45,972 bases of DNA from an uncultured Treponema sp. (lineage in GTDB: Bacteria > Spirochaetota > Spirochaetia > Treponematales > Treponemataceae), in assembly GCA_937885475.1 (NCBI GenBank), contig CAKZZR010000184.1, positions 1 to 45,972 on the forward strand, written 5' to 3'. Each line of letters starts with the position of its first letter. The first letter of the stretch is position 1. Shown here one piece after another: positions 8,001 through 15,210 of the stretch. The translations under genes and the position numbers were made by a program. The notes beneath the pieces are model-generated. The model was given only the letters and a program-made list of their open reading frames with translations, ran no database searches and was not told the DNA's origin.

Positions 8001-10995
8001 GATAGAAGTCAATTACGTCATTAAGCGTCATGACATAGCTTCCACTGTCCTTGTCAAATACGGAAGACGAGCGCTCGGCAAGCAATACGCCGTCTGCGTC
8101 GTGCACAGCGTTTTCTGCCGGCGCGCGGATTGTTCCAATACTTGTATAGAAATCCTTTGCAACGGAGCCAGATTTTACCGTCAGCTTTACGGAGTTCATG
8201 CGCACCGGTAAATTTGAGATTGGAATCGTTACGCTGTAGCGGTTTCCTTCGCCCTTTGTTACGACGGCGGCACCGCTCTGCTTTTCCATTCCGCCCGGAA
8301 GCGCTTCGCCGGTAATCTCGTAATTGGCAGAAATTCCCGGAAGAATCGTGTCTACATATACGGTAAGCGTTTTTGACTCGCCACGGTTAAGCTCGACGAT
8401 TTTTCCGTCAGCAAACGGCTGATCGTCGATAAGCGCAAAATGCGCGTTTATTTCCTTAGATTTCGTTACGTTCAGCTTTGAAGAATAGGTTTTCTCGCCA
8501 GCTGTAACGGATGCGGTAATCGTGCTTGTTCCTTCAGCCATGGAATTGCGCTTGAAGTAACCGTAGGTTCGGCTGAGCGTTCCCTGATATGCGGCAACGT
8601 AATATACTTCCTCGGCATCAATCCAAGTGATGATAGGCGCTTTTGGCGAGCCTTTTGCATTCTTTGGGAAGTATGGAAGATTGCGGAACGCGATTGCGTC
8701 TGATGAGCGCAAGCCACCGCTGTTCTGTGCGGTAACCTCAATAACGTAGATACCGTAGTCCAACTGCTCGGTGAACGAGAATGCCTTGCCAGGCGTAAGA
8801 GGCTTTTCTTCCGCGGAATTAACCGCAATAGGCGTTACGCCGGTCAGCACGCCCTCTACAATGGAAGCCCGCGCACCATAAATCTTATAAGAAAGCGACT
8901 CCAGCAAGCCACTTGTAGATACCGTACCAGAAACAGTCGCCACTCCGTCAACCACATTGATTGCGTTTCGTCCGTCAGTGTCCTTGATTTTTACAACCGG
9001 AGCTGAATAACCGTTCGTAATGATGAGCTTGCGTGAATCGCAGACAATTCCCTTGTCCGTCGTAACGCGAACAACAAACGCCTCTGAAACACCTTCCACA
9101 TCAGTTGGCGTAAGAAGGATGGAATTTCCCTCAAGCTTTACCGTAACATATTTTGATTTTGGCACAAGCTCCACGCTTTTTGCCTTGCCACCAACAAGGA
9201 AGCCGGTAATCGGGAATTCCGGGTTTCCGGCAATCATTCCGTCGGCTTCGATTGCAGGATTACTGAATACGATTTTTGTCTCAGCAGAACGCAGCTCCGA
9301 CGTACTCATTACATGAATGAGGGCGCGGTAATTACGGGTTCGTCCGGCAGTATCCTTTGCAACGGCAAAGAGCTTTACAACGCCCTGCGCAAATTCGTCA
9401 ACAGAAACGCTGATAGGCTGCGAAAGCGCACCGTTCGGCGTAAAGTCCTTTTCCAAAAGTCCGTTTCGTCCCCAGCGCGCCTCAAAATGAACGGATTCAA
9501 GTCCAAGGCTGCTGTTTGCCGTAATCGTAAATGGCTGTCCGGCTTCCTGATAGACCTTCATACCGTTGGTAATCGTCTTTGTTCCTATTTTTCCTTCGGT
9601 GAATTCAGGAATGCTTCCGCGCGCGCCAAAGGTAACCGTATACGGATTGCTTACAACGTCATGGCGATCCGTAGCTATAACGGTAATGGTGTGTTTTCCG
9701 GCAGAAAGCTCACTTCCATTTGCAACGTGCCCACTGAATACATTCGGTGTCTGCTCCTCAATCCATTCTCCGTTGTCAATCTTATATTTTACGGATTTTA
9801 CGCCGTCCACGTCGAACACAGAACCGCGTACAAAAACCTCGTCAGAAGTCTCAAAGAATGTTTCAGAAGTCGGGAAGTCAATTGTAACAACAGGCTTGTC
9901 CAGTTCTTCATTGAAAGGAATATCACGGATGATTTTTACGACGTTTCCGGCTGTATCTGTGGCCGTAACGGCAAATTTGCGGGATTTTTCCGTCGTGTTT
10001 GCAACGTCAAACGTAATTCCCCAGTATGGGTTTCCGGGGATAAGCTCAAATTCGCCGCTTTCCGTACCAAATTCCCACAGAACGGATTTTACGCCGATGT
10101 CGTCTTTTGCGTAACCGGCTATCGTAATCAAACCGAACTGCTCTGCCTTTTCTTCAGGCGTAATGATTTTTACGTCTGGCTTTGTATTATCAATAAAGTA
10201 GAGGAATGAATACACGCCCACAGAACCGGTAAAGTCCTGTGCCTTGAGCCACAGAACGGCAGGACCGTCAGGAAGTTTTTCTGTGTCAATGGCAATATTG
10301 AATTCAGTGCCTTCCTTTTTTCTTGCAAGCTTTACTTCTTTAAAGGATTTTCCACTGTCAATTGAATATGCAAGCGTCTTGATTCCATTTCCATCTGTTA
10401 CCAGACCGCGGAATTTTACGGTATTTGAAACAAGAACGCCCATCTCGTGATTGTTTACGGCGCTCACCGGCTGACGGCGATCAAGTTGCCATGTAACGGA
10501 ATCTGAATTTCCGATGATTCCGTTTATATCAAAACCAACGACCTTGATTGTATGAGGACCTTCCGAAAGCTCATTCGTATCAAGATAGTACGACCAGAAT
10601 TCCTTACCGCTCGCGCGAACCGGATGCTCCTCGTCGCCGTCAAGAATCAAATCCACATGGTCAACCGCATCATCATCAACACAGGTTCCAACGATGTTCA
10701 AGTTTCCCTGAACGCGCATCTGCGGATATGGATTGGTAATGCCGCAGACCGGGATGTCTGATTTTGGATCGATGTACAGGTTGTACGGACCTTCAATCAT
10801 CTGGTTTCCACCCAAGTCTGATGCCGTTACCATGATATTGTATTTTCCGGCTTTTTTGGTGTTTATATCAAATGACTGGTTCCAGCTTCGTAAATTGTCT
10901 ACGTCCTGCTCATCAATGTCATTCGCTCCGTGAGCAAAAATACTCGCACACAAAACAGAAAATAGAATAAAAGAAAAACTTACTTTTTTATTCAT
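5029..10995 (-). CDS. Giant Ig-like-repeat surface protein with barrel-like C-terminus
   Basis: A 1,988-residue exported protein. The signal peptide (MNKKVSFSFILFSVLC, cleavage near AHG) is followed by at least ten divergent Ig-like or Big-type repeats of roughly 85-110 residues. Each carries patterns such as G-x-x-x-D-x-x-G-V/I-K-S-V, x-Y-x-I-D-x-G and D-G-x-H-T-I-x-V-x-A-x-D. The last 180 residues change character, becoming aromatic-rich and amphipathic (LYLDWHFWGATLFDIGVGLTF). The protein ends in VSVF; a final aromatic residue is typical of substrates of the outer-membrane assembly machinery. This suggests a surface stalk tied to the outer membrane. SD GGAG sits upstream of ATG 10995. No catalytic domain was recognised; adhesion or envelope scaffolding is inference. 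Confidence 0.85.
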   Translation of the reverse strand: MNKKVSFSFILFSVLCASIFAHGANDIDEQDVDNLRSWNQSFDINTKKAGKYNIMVTASDLGGNQMIEGPYNLYIDPKSDIPVCGITNPYPQMRVQGNLNIVGTCVDDDAVDHVDLILDGDEEHPVRASGKEFWSYYLDTNELSEGPHTIKVVGFDINGIIGNSDSVTWQLDRRQPVSAVNNHEMGVLVSNTVKFRGLVTDGNGIKTLAYSIDSGKSFKEVKLARKKEGTEFNIAIDTEKLPDGPAVLWLKAQDFTGSVGVYSFLYFIDNTKPDVKIITPEEKAEQFGLITIAGYAKDDIGVKSVLWEFGTESGEFELIPGNPYWGITFDVANTTEKSRKFAVTATDTAGNVVKIIRDIPFNEELDKPVVTIDFPTSETFFETSDEVFVRGSVFDVDGVKSVKYKIDNGEWIEEQTPNVFSGHVANGSELSAGKHTITVIATDRHDVVSNPYTVTFGARGSIPEFTEGKIGTKTITNGMKVYQEAGQPFTITANSSLGLESVHFEARWGRNGLLEKDFTPNGALSQPISVSVDEFAQGVVKLFAVAKDTAGRTRNYRALIHVMSTSELRSAETKIVFSNPAIEADGMIAGNPEFPITGFLVGGKAKSVELVPKSKYVTVKLEGNSILLTPTDVEGVSEAFVVRVTTDKGIVCDSRKLIITNGYSAPVVKIKDTDGRNAINVVDGVATVSGTVSTSGLLESLSYKIYGARASIVEGVLTGVTPIAVNSAEEKPLTPGKAFSFTEQLDYGIYVIEVTAQNSGGLRSSDAIAFRNLPYFPKNAKGSPKAPIITWIDAEEVYYVAAYQGTLSRTYGYFKRNSMAEGTSTITASVTAGEKTYSSKLNVTKSKEINAHFALIDDQPFADGKIVELNRGESKTLTVYVDTILPGISANYEITGEALPGGMEKQSGAAVVTKGEGNRYSVTIPISNLPVRMNSVKLTVKSGSVAKDFYTSIGTIRAPAENAVHDADGVLLAERSSSVFDKDSGSYVMTLNDVIDFYPNITGLSWTAEMVSPSDGLEFSYDDTIVSIKAVKDGIYPNVAVRVRDSNKTTYVSPAIRIIVDSGAPEVHISSPEIHSWTKNTVRITGTAADPNGVKAGDYSIDEGKTWKPLSMTFTERGGIGATFTATVDYSGIEDGLAKLDVRVFDVAGNVSYDHTAFFKDTTPPQAQILVPSADDVVNGENLIVFNVTDNGFFEKAFYVAPPTDKGGKQRHEIEHESFAILTHVGSTERPIDDSMEFQFVDAGGNTGTVESWQFIIDAQSDLPISEIHLPTDNEVITRDFTISGVVLDDDGPSTIYYRIDRGEYKKLEEPSTSFSIDIPFSTMTDNEHTIYVYAVDIHGVKGPVAERKIRVSTEEPRGAVLLPKIESANKGTITLSGVSSDNNGIDKVFVSVDNGSSYNNVIGTEDWSYTFDTHAIPNGTSVVFLKIIDKYGIEALYSSLLNIDNESPEMILDYPLDYSTTTGPLFYSGYAFDNVDITELFVSIRSLDGKSVPRNMQRIDFKRDRIIAQNIDISSLENGSYNIELTALDKAMNATHISRNIRLDKAKPLATVNLLYPLNGEHKQGEFNIYGNAEADKPIEKLSLYIDGAFVDETVLTDSDYFVFHLSADKIASGVHKYRVDALVEGGTVISSRVQTVDYNSAGPWVKIDNFVYGDFAIERPYIIGTAGYSLDGDETEIAKIKMKNVAKEQVNEILEKKLAVASKKVDKIEISFDNGKSFTPVSRGEKWMYRVENQDMPEGYHFMLVRATMKNGETAIERTIIQIDNTSPKIRLISPSQGGRYNQELLFSGLTSDDVGLKNVKLTLRKGDKASYEVPSFIQGLYLDWHFWGATLFDIGVGLTFFDDVVKVQFQWGQFTQAQRDAFSRTEMRYGGDNVMGIKILANIAHIPAAYFFGRDWEWLSADVAIGAQFSRFNETNSGQAQILSAVLAQLEFPKVSFPKMKMFSSFSAYTEFSLWFIPTDVQGAEDVDINNLVPQIAEGIRVSVF

Positions 10996-11028
10996 GACAC
11001 TATCTCCATCCTCTTTTTTAGTAAGATA

Positions 11029-11057
11029 ATTTTAGCAGACAAATATGAATTTGACAA
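11029..11057 (-). promoter_or_regulatory. Sigma-70-type promoter of the Ig-repeat operon
   Basis: Read on the minus strand, TTGTCA (-35, 11052-11057) and TAAAAT (-10, 11029-11034) are exactly 17 bases apart. They lie about 35 bases upstream of the ATG at 10995. A short leader with a GGAG ribosome binding site follows. Confidence 0.7.
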
Positions 11058-11120
11058 AAAAAATTCCAAATTCATTAACGGCAGAAAACTGCTAAAACTT
11101 TAAATTCTTGTTTTTAGGAG

Positions 11121-11126
11121 TATAAT
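11121..11126 (+). promoter_or_regulatory. -10 hexamer TATAAT upstream of the sirtuin gene
   Basis: TATAAT lies 26 bases before the chosen ATG at 11152 and is separate from the AGGAGG ribosome binding site at 11142-11147. The -35 region is weak. The promoter is divergent from that of the Ig-repeat operon, about 65 bases away. Confidence 0.5.
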
Positions 11127-11151
11127 GGAAGCGTATTTTGCAGGAGGAATC

Positions 11152-11895
11152 ATGAATTTTGACGAGCAGATTGAAGCGTTGCAAAAAATGTACGACGAAT
11201 CCAAGAATATCGTATTCTTTGGCGGCGCAGGCGTTTCCACAGAAAGCGGCATACCTGACTTTCGCAGTCAGGACGGACTATACAATCAGGAATGGAAATA
11301 TCCCCCGGAAACTATAATCAGCCGCAGTTTTTTTGATGCAAATCCCGCAGAATTCTACCGTTTTTACCGCGCCAAGCTGATTATAAACGGCGTCAAGCCA
11401 AACAAGGCGCACATTGCCCTTGCACAGATGGAAAAAGCCGGAAAACTCAAGGCAGTCGTTACGCAGAACATAGACGGCTTGCACCAAATGGCAGACAGCA
11501 AAACCGTTTTTGAGCTGCACGGAAGCACGCTCCGAAATTTCTGCATGAACTGCGGCACGCCATACGACATAGATTTTATTGCAAAAAGCGCGGATGAACC
11601 CGACGGAATTCCGCACTGCACAAAATGCGGCGGCAAAATAAAGCCTGACGTAGTTTTGTATGAAGAAAGCCTGAACGACGACATAATAAACGGCGCGGTA
11701 AAAGCCATAAGCGCCGCAGACATGCTGATTATTGGCGGAACGTCGCTTGTTGTGTATCCGGCGGCGGGCTTGGTGCGCTATTTTGGAGGCAAGAATCTGG
11801 TGCTCATCAACAAGTCGCAGACAGCCGCGGACAGCAGCGCGAACCTCGTCATTCACGAAAGCATCGGCAAGGTTCTTGGAGCGATTAAAATATGA
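11152..11895 (+). CDS. cobB: NAD-dependent protein deacylase, sirtuin (Sir2/CobB) family
   Basis: Removes acyl groups from lysines using NAD and is expected in the cytoplasm. The NAD-binding motif GAGVSTESGIPDFR is near the N-terminus, TQNIDGLH follows, and the catalytic histidine is His123 (ELHGS). Four zinc ligands are present as Cys131-x2-Cys134 and Cys156-x2-Cys159. At 247 residues it has the normal bacterial length. The ATG at 11152 is chosen because a perfect AGGAGG precedes it; an ATG at 11125 would coincide with the -10 box. Its stop overlaps the next start (ATGA), so the small exported protein downstream is co-translated. The gene symbol is by family; the acyl preference cannot be read from the sequence. 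Confidence 0.93.
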   Translation: MNFDEQIEALQKMYDESKNIVFFGGAGVSTESGIPDFRSQDGLYNQEWKYPPETIISRSFFDANPAEFYRFYRAKLIINGVKPNKAHIALAQMEKAGKLKAVVTQNIDGLHQMADSKTVFELHGSTLRNFCMNCGTPYDIDFIAKSADEPDGIPHCTKCGGKIKPDVVLYEESLNDDIINGAVKAISAADMLIIGGTSLVVYPAAGLVRYFGGKNLVLINKSQTAADSSANLVIHESIGKVLGAIKI

Positions 11896-12320
11896 AGAAA
11901 ACAATAATCCTTGCGCTCATCTCATTATGCGCGACAATCGCACTGCTCATCACATACAAAGAAAGTGCGCCTGTCGAAGTTGACTACGATCTGGCACGCT
12001 CAAGCAGTACAATGGCATACGCACAGGTTTTTAACATTCTTGTTGAGCCAGAAAAATACGACGGCAAAAAAATCCGCGTTCACGGCAAGTTTGCAGTTTA
12101 TGAATACAAAGAAAACGGGGAGGAGCGGCGAGATTATGCGTGCCTCGTATCTGACCCAACCGCTTGCTGCGACCAAGCCATTGAATTCACGCTCAAGGAC
12201 GACGTGTTTCCTGACAATTATCCAAAGGAAGAAGAATCGTTCACCGTTTCCGGCATATTCCGCATTCATCAAAAGAACGGGTACGACTGCGCGGAGCTTG
12301 TGGATGCCGTCATCGAATGA
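11892..12320 (+). CDS. Small exported or membrane-anchored protein, OB-fold-like, unknown function
   Basis: A 142-residue protein with an N-terminal hydrophobic segment (residues 4-21), followed by a beta-rich domain (YAQVFNILVEPEKYDGKKIR, VHGKFAVYE, FTVSGIFRI). The spacing of these strands resembles small OB-fold domains seen in exported proteins of gut Firmicutes and spirochaetes. A cysteine group (C-LVSDPTA-CC) may bind metal or form a disulfide. It overlaps the sirtuin stop by four bases. No lipobox is evident. Confidence 0.75.
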   Translation: MKKTIILALISLCATIALLITYKESAPVEVDYDLARSSSTMAYAQVFNILVEPEKYDGKKIRVHGKFAVYEYKENGEERRDYACLVSDPTACCDQAIEFTLKDDVFPDNYPKEEESFTVSGIFRIHQKNGYDCAELVDAVIE

Positions 12321-12360
12321 CGCGTAACCCCCGCACCAGCCTTATAATTTTTATTCTATA

Positions 12361-13230
12361 TTATTCTTTATCACGATTGGTTATATACAGAGTGTCGTTA
12401 TGGCGAACGGCGGAATGAATCACCTCTTCCATTTTATCCGTAAGGCGCTTTGCGGCAATGGTTTCAGAAAGATTTTTGTATTCGTCAATCTTAATTTCCG
12501 GAAGCATGGTAAAATCATAGACATATTTTTCCTGATGATTGTAGCTCCAGAACGGATCGTGCTTTCCAAGTCCATACTTGTCGTTTCCGCCCACAAGGAT
12601 TGGCTGAACGTCACAGCCGGAATAATATGCGATTCGTGCGGCCCCCTTTTTGTACGGATTCGTTCCGTGGCGCGGGCTTCTTGTTCCTTCCGGGAAGATG
12701 ATTACGTTGTTCCCTTCATCAATCGTCTGCTTACAAAGTCGGCACAGTTCGTCAAAGTCAAGCGTGTTCACGATGTAGCACTGCTTGATTACACCGGCAA
12801 GCACGGTTTTTGTAAGGCCGCCACGCACGATGCAGTTTGCGTTTGGCACAAGCGACATGATGAACACAAAATCCAGCATTGACGGATGATTTGCGATGAT
12901 GACCTTTCTGTGAAGGTTGCGGTATTTCTGGCGGTCGTCAACTTTAAGCTTTATGGCAAAAGTTACGCGCATGACGTTAGTAAAAAAGCGGAACGACGCA
13001 GAAACGAATTCCCTGGCTTTTATCTGGAATTTTTCTTTTGGATGCACAAAAACACGAATCCAAGGGAACACCACGACGGCAAGAACTACGCTTCCTATTC
13101 CAAAAAACGCATAGCAGAACAGCTTGATGAAGCAGCGGTACCAGTATAGCGGAATCGCATACCATTTTACGCGCGGAAGCTCGTTGTGATTATATTTCTG
13201 TCTGATTTCTTCTTTTGATTCTTTTGCCAT
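12361..13230 (-). CDS. Lysophospholipid/1-acylglycerol-3-phosphate-type acyltransferase (LPLAT family)
   Basis: Transfers acyl chains at the membrane. The catalytic HxxxxD motif is NHPSMLD (His115, Asp120), and the glycerolphosphate-binding motif FPEGTRS is at about 179-185. Hydrophobic segments near residues 26-62 anchor it to the inner membrane. At 289 residues the length is normal for PlsC-like enzymes. It lies 30 bases after a Ketoacyl-synt_2 gene, which itself follows a methyltransferase. That three-gene set is typical of aryl polyene or flexirubin-type clusters, where the acyltransferase moves the polyene or its lipid anchor. An ordinary phospholipid role remains possible. Confidence 0.85.
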   Translation of the reverse strand: MAKESKEEIRQKYNHNELPRVKWYAIPLYWYRCFIKLFCYAFFGIGSVVLAVVVFPWIRVFVHPKEKFQIKAREFVSASFRFFTNVMRVTFAIKLKVDDRQKYRNLHRKVIIANHPSMLDFVFIMSLVPNANCIVRGGLTKTVLAGVIKQCYIVNTLDFDELCRLCKQTIDEGNNVIIFPEGTRSPRHGTNPYKKGAARIAYYSGCDVQPILVGGNDKYGLGKHDPFWSYNHQEKYVYDFTMLPEIKIDEYKNLSETIAAKRLTDKMEEVIHSAVRHNDTLYITNRDKE

Positions 13231-13260
13231 GATTTACCTATGAAACAGTTTTGCTGATTT

Positions 13261-13875
13261 TCAGCCGTTCGTCAAACTCTGAAACCACCTGTCGGCTGAA
13301 TCAACCGATGCTCCGTCCAAATCTATAGACACCGCTCCGGGCGTTTCGGTTGCAGTCAGAACACACGCAAACGCAAAGCCACAGTTGCGTTCCGGCTTAA
13401 GCGAGCCGTATTCGTCCGGCACATATTCGTCGGCATACACAAGCACAACGACGTTTTCCGCACCACAAAGAACCGGAGAAGCCGCACCTTTGAGCGCATC
13501 AGAAAATTTTCCCTTGCTTGGGTAAATCACGGAATAGCCAGCTTTTAGTCCAAGGCAAAGCGTCGCAGCCGCAATCGGCGTATTGAAAACCGAAAGACTG
13601 AACCCCGCGGGAAGAATCTCGCAATCTTCTATTATTCCGCGGTTTATCGTAAACTCGCGCTCAATTTCGCCCCTGAACGACGTGAAAATCTGCTTGTATC
13701 CGCTTGCCTCTGGCACATCCTCCAGAAGGTCGTGCAAAACCTGAATGGTGGCGCGCGTAACCTGGCTCAGGCGGCGCTTAAAAAGCGGGTCTGCAAACTC
13801 AAGCTTTGGCTTTTCCTTTGGATTTTCAGGCGAGGCTTTCCATGTATGTAGGTTTGAAATAAAAATCTCTGGCAT
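13261..13875 (-). CDS. Beta-ketoacyl-synthase-like protein (Ketoacyl-synt_2 type)
   Basis: A 204-residue protein that resembles the short, ketosynthase-related family found in aryl polyene and flexirubin clusters rather than a complete KAS enzyme. Typical features are the start with IFISNLHTWK and a central FTSFRGE segment. A later stretch reads FNTPIAAATLCLGLKAGYSV, and another is VVVLVYADEYVPDEY. There is no full KAS catalytic Cys-His-His set, so a chain-length or partner role is more likely than condensation by itself. It sits between the methyltransferase and the acyltransferase on the same strand. No acyl carrier protein gene is present in the window. Confidence 0.75.
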   Translation of the reverse strand: MPEIFISNLHTWKASPENPKEKPKLEFADPLFKRRLSQVTRATIQVLHDLLEDVPEASGYKQIFTSFRGEIEREFTINRGIIEDCEILPAGFSLSVFNTPIAAATLCLGLKAGYSVIYPSKGKFSDALKGAASPVLCGAENVVVLVYADEYVPDEYGSLKPERNCGFAFACVLTATETPGAVSIDLDGASVDSADRWFQSLTNG

Positions 13876-13889
13876 ATCTTATTTTCTTT

Positions 13890-13953
13890 GTCATTTCGGT
13901 AAGCTCAATGACCGCACGAATTATTTACGGTGGCTAAGCCTGCCGAAACTACC
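13890..13953. repeat. Two degenerate core-type hairpins between methyltransferase and ketosynthase-like genes
   Basis: GTCATT/AATGAC (13890-13912) encloses TCGGTAAGCTC, two bases different from the reverse of the core GAGCTTGTCGA. A second hairpin (13929-13953) has weaker arms around AAGCCTGCCGA. They fill most of the 79-base gap between the two genes, with the same outward-inward arrangement as in the element at 2344-2470. Confidence 0.6.
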
Positions 13954-13954
13954 C

Positions 13955-15076
13955 TTATTTCTTTCTGAACACCAGCAAGCTGTAGGCGTTGCTTCCTAGG
14001 TTGTGGTGGGCGGTCTTAAGCTCAAAGCCTGCCTCGCCGATTGCGCTCACAAGCTCTTCGTAGCGGTACATCTTGCTGTTGCCGTTGGCAATGCAGGTAA
14101 AGTAAAGGCTGGTTGCCATAAGCGAGTACGAGCTTGCCTCAAAGTGCTGCTTATCCCAAAGAGGTTCTAGGACATAAACATTTGTGTTTGGCGTTGCGGC
14201 GGCGTACACCTTCTTAAGGATTTTTGTAATCTGGTGCAGGCTAAAGCAGTCCAAAAACTGGCTCATCCAAACTGCATCAGGGGCAGACGGAAGGCGCGTT
14301 GTTTCGTCAAGTACGTTTCCCGTGCAAAAGCCGATTCTGTTCGCAAAGCCTGCGGCGGCAGCGTTCTTTTCTGCAACGGCGGTCTGTCCTGGAAGGTCTA
14401 CAATCGTCATTTTTACATCAGGATTGTAGCGGCAGCAGCTGATTGACCATTTTGCCGTGTTTCCGCCAATGTCTATCATCGTCTTTGGTTTTTCTGCAAA
14501 AACTATAGGAAGGGCTTCTGGAAAGGCGATATCGCTGTAAAAGTGGTCAAATTCAAACCAGGATTTTTTTGCTTTTTCCGGCAATGTGGAAAGAGCCTCG
14601 TAAACCGTAGTCCACTTGTCGCCAAACACCTTAAGACCTTCCGGCTTTCCGTTTACGATTGATTCCTTTAGGTTCCATGCTCCTTCGTAGCAGATGTCGT
14701 TTGTGAACCAGAAATTAACTTTTGTAAGATCGTCCTCCAAAAGCATCCAGCCGATTTTTCCAAGGGTGAATTTTTCTTTGTCAGGTGAGCCTGCAACGGA
14801 ATCCTCGCTCAGCTTGATTACGCTCATTCCAAGAGCCATCTCGCAAAGGACACCCGCTCCGTATTCAGAAATCTTTGCTTTTTCTGCAAGCTCCTTGCGC
14901 GTGATTCCGGCATCTCCTGCATCCTCGATGGCCTGCAAAAGTCCCAACTCTATCATAGTGCGGATTGCCTGATATGCAAGCGGCGCAAAGGCGATTTTCT
15001 GAGCCTCAAACTTTGCGTCCACCGCGCGAATTTTATCCTGCTTGAATTTAGCGTAATCAAAAAAAGAAGAATCCAT
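13955..15076 (-). CDS. SAM-dependent O-methyltransferase-like protein (aryl polyene cluster type)
   Basis: The N-terminal part is a winged-helix dimerisation domain (TRKELAEKAKISEYGAGVLCEM), as in plant-type and polyketide O-methyltransferases. The C-terminal Rossmann domain has a SAM-binding motif MIDIGGNTAKW, an acidic residue after TIVDLPG, and SQFLDCFS. Such proteins commonly open aryl polyene clusters, immediately before the Ketoacyl-synt_2 gene, as here. The ATG at 15076 is chosen because AGGTGG lies five bases upstream; an in-frame GTG at 15085 overlaps that site. The substrate is unknown. Confidence 0.82.
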   Translation of the reverse strand: MDSSFFDYAKFKQDKIRAVDAKFEAQKIAFAPLAYQAIRTMIELGLLQAIEDAGDAGITRKELAEKAKISEYGAGVLCEMALGMSVIKLSEDSVAGSPDKEKFTLGKIGWMLLEDDLTKVNFWFTNDICYEGAWNLKESIVNGKPEGLKVFGDKWTTVYEALSTLPEKAKKSWFEFDHFYSDIAFPEALPIVFAEKPKTMIDIGGNTAKWSISCCRYNPDVKMTIVDLPGQTAVAEKNAAAAGFANRIGFCTGNVLDETTRLPSAPDAVWMSQFLDCFSLHQITKILKKVYAAATPNTNVYVLEPLWDKQHFEASSYSLMATSLYFTCIANGNSKMYRYEELVSAIGEAGFELKTAHHNLGSNAYSLLVFRKK

Positions 15077-15141
15077 CTGTTCCACCTAAAATAATTTTAA
15101 AAAACTATACAATGGAAATCGCTAGATTTCAACTGCGCTGA

Positions 15142-15170
15142 TTGACTATAAATCCTTTAAAAGTTACTAT
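15142..15170 (+). promoter_or_regulatory. Promoter of ppdK
   Basis: TTGACT (15142-15147) and TACTAT (15165-15170) are 17 bases apart, giving a leader of about 35 bases before the ATG at 15211. A GGAG ribosome binding site is at about 15199-15203. Confidence 0.6.
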
Positions 15171-15210
15171 TTTCTATATTATTCTAACTTTCCATAATGG
15201 AGTAAAATCA

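Noticed and set aside
5512..10450. Several long open frames on the plus strand opposite the Ig-repeat gene
   Set aside because: They have no ribosome binding sites, low-complexity basic composition and no family features; they mirror the codon pattern of the real minus-strand gene.
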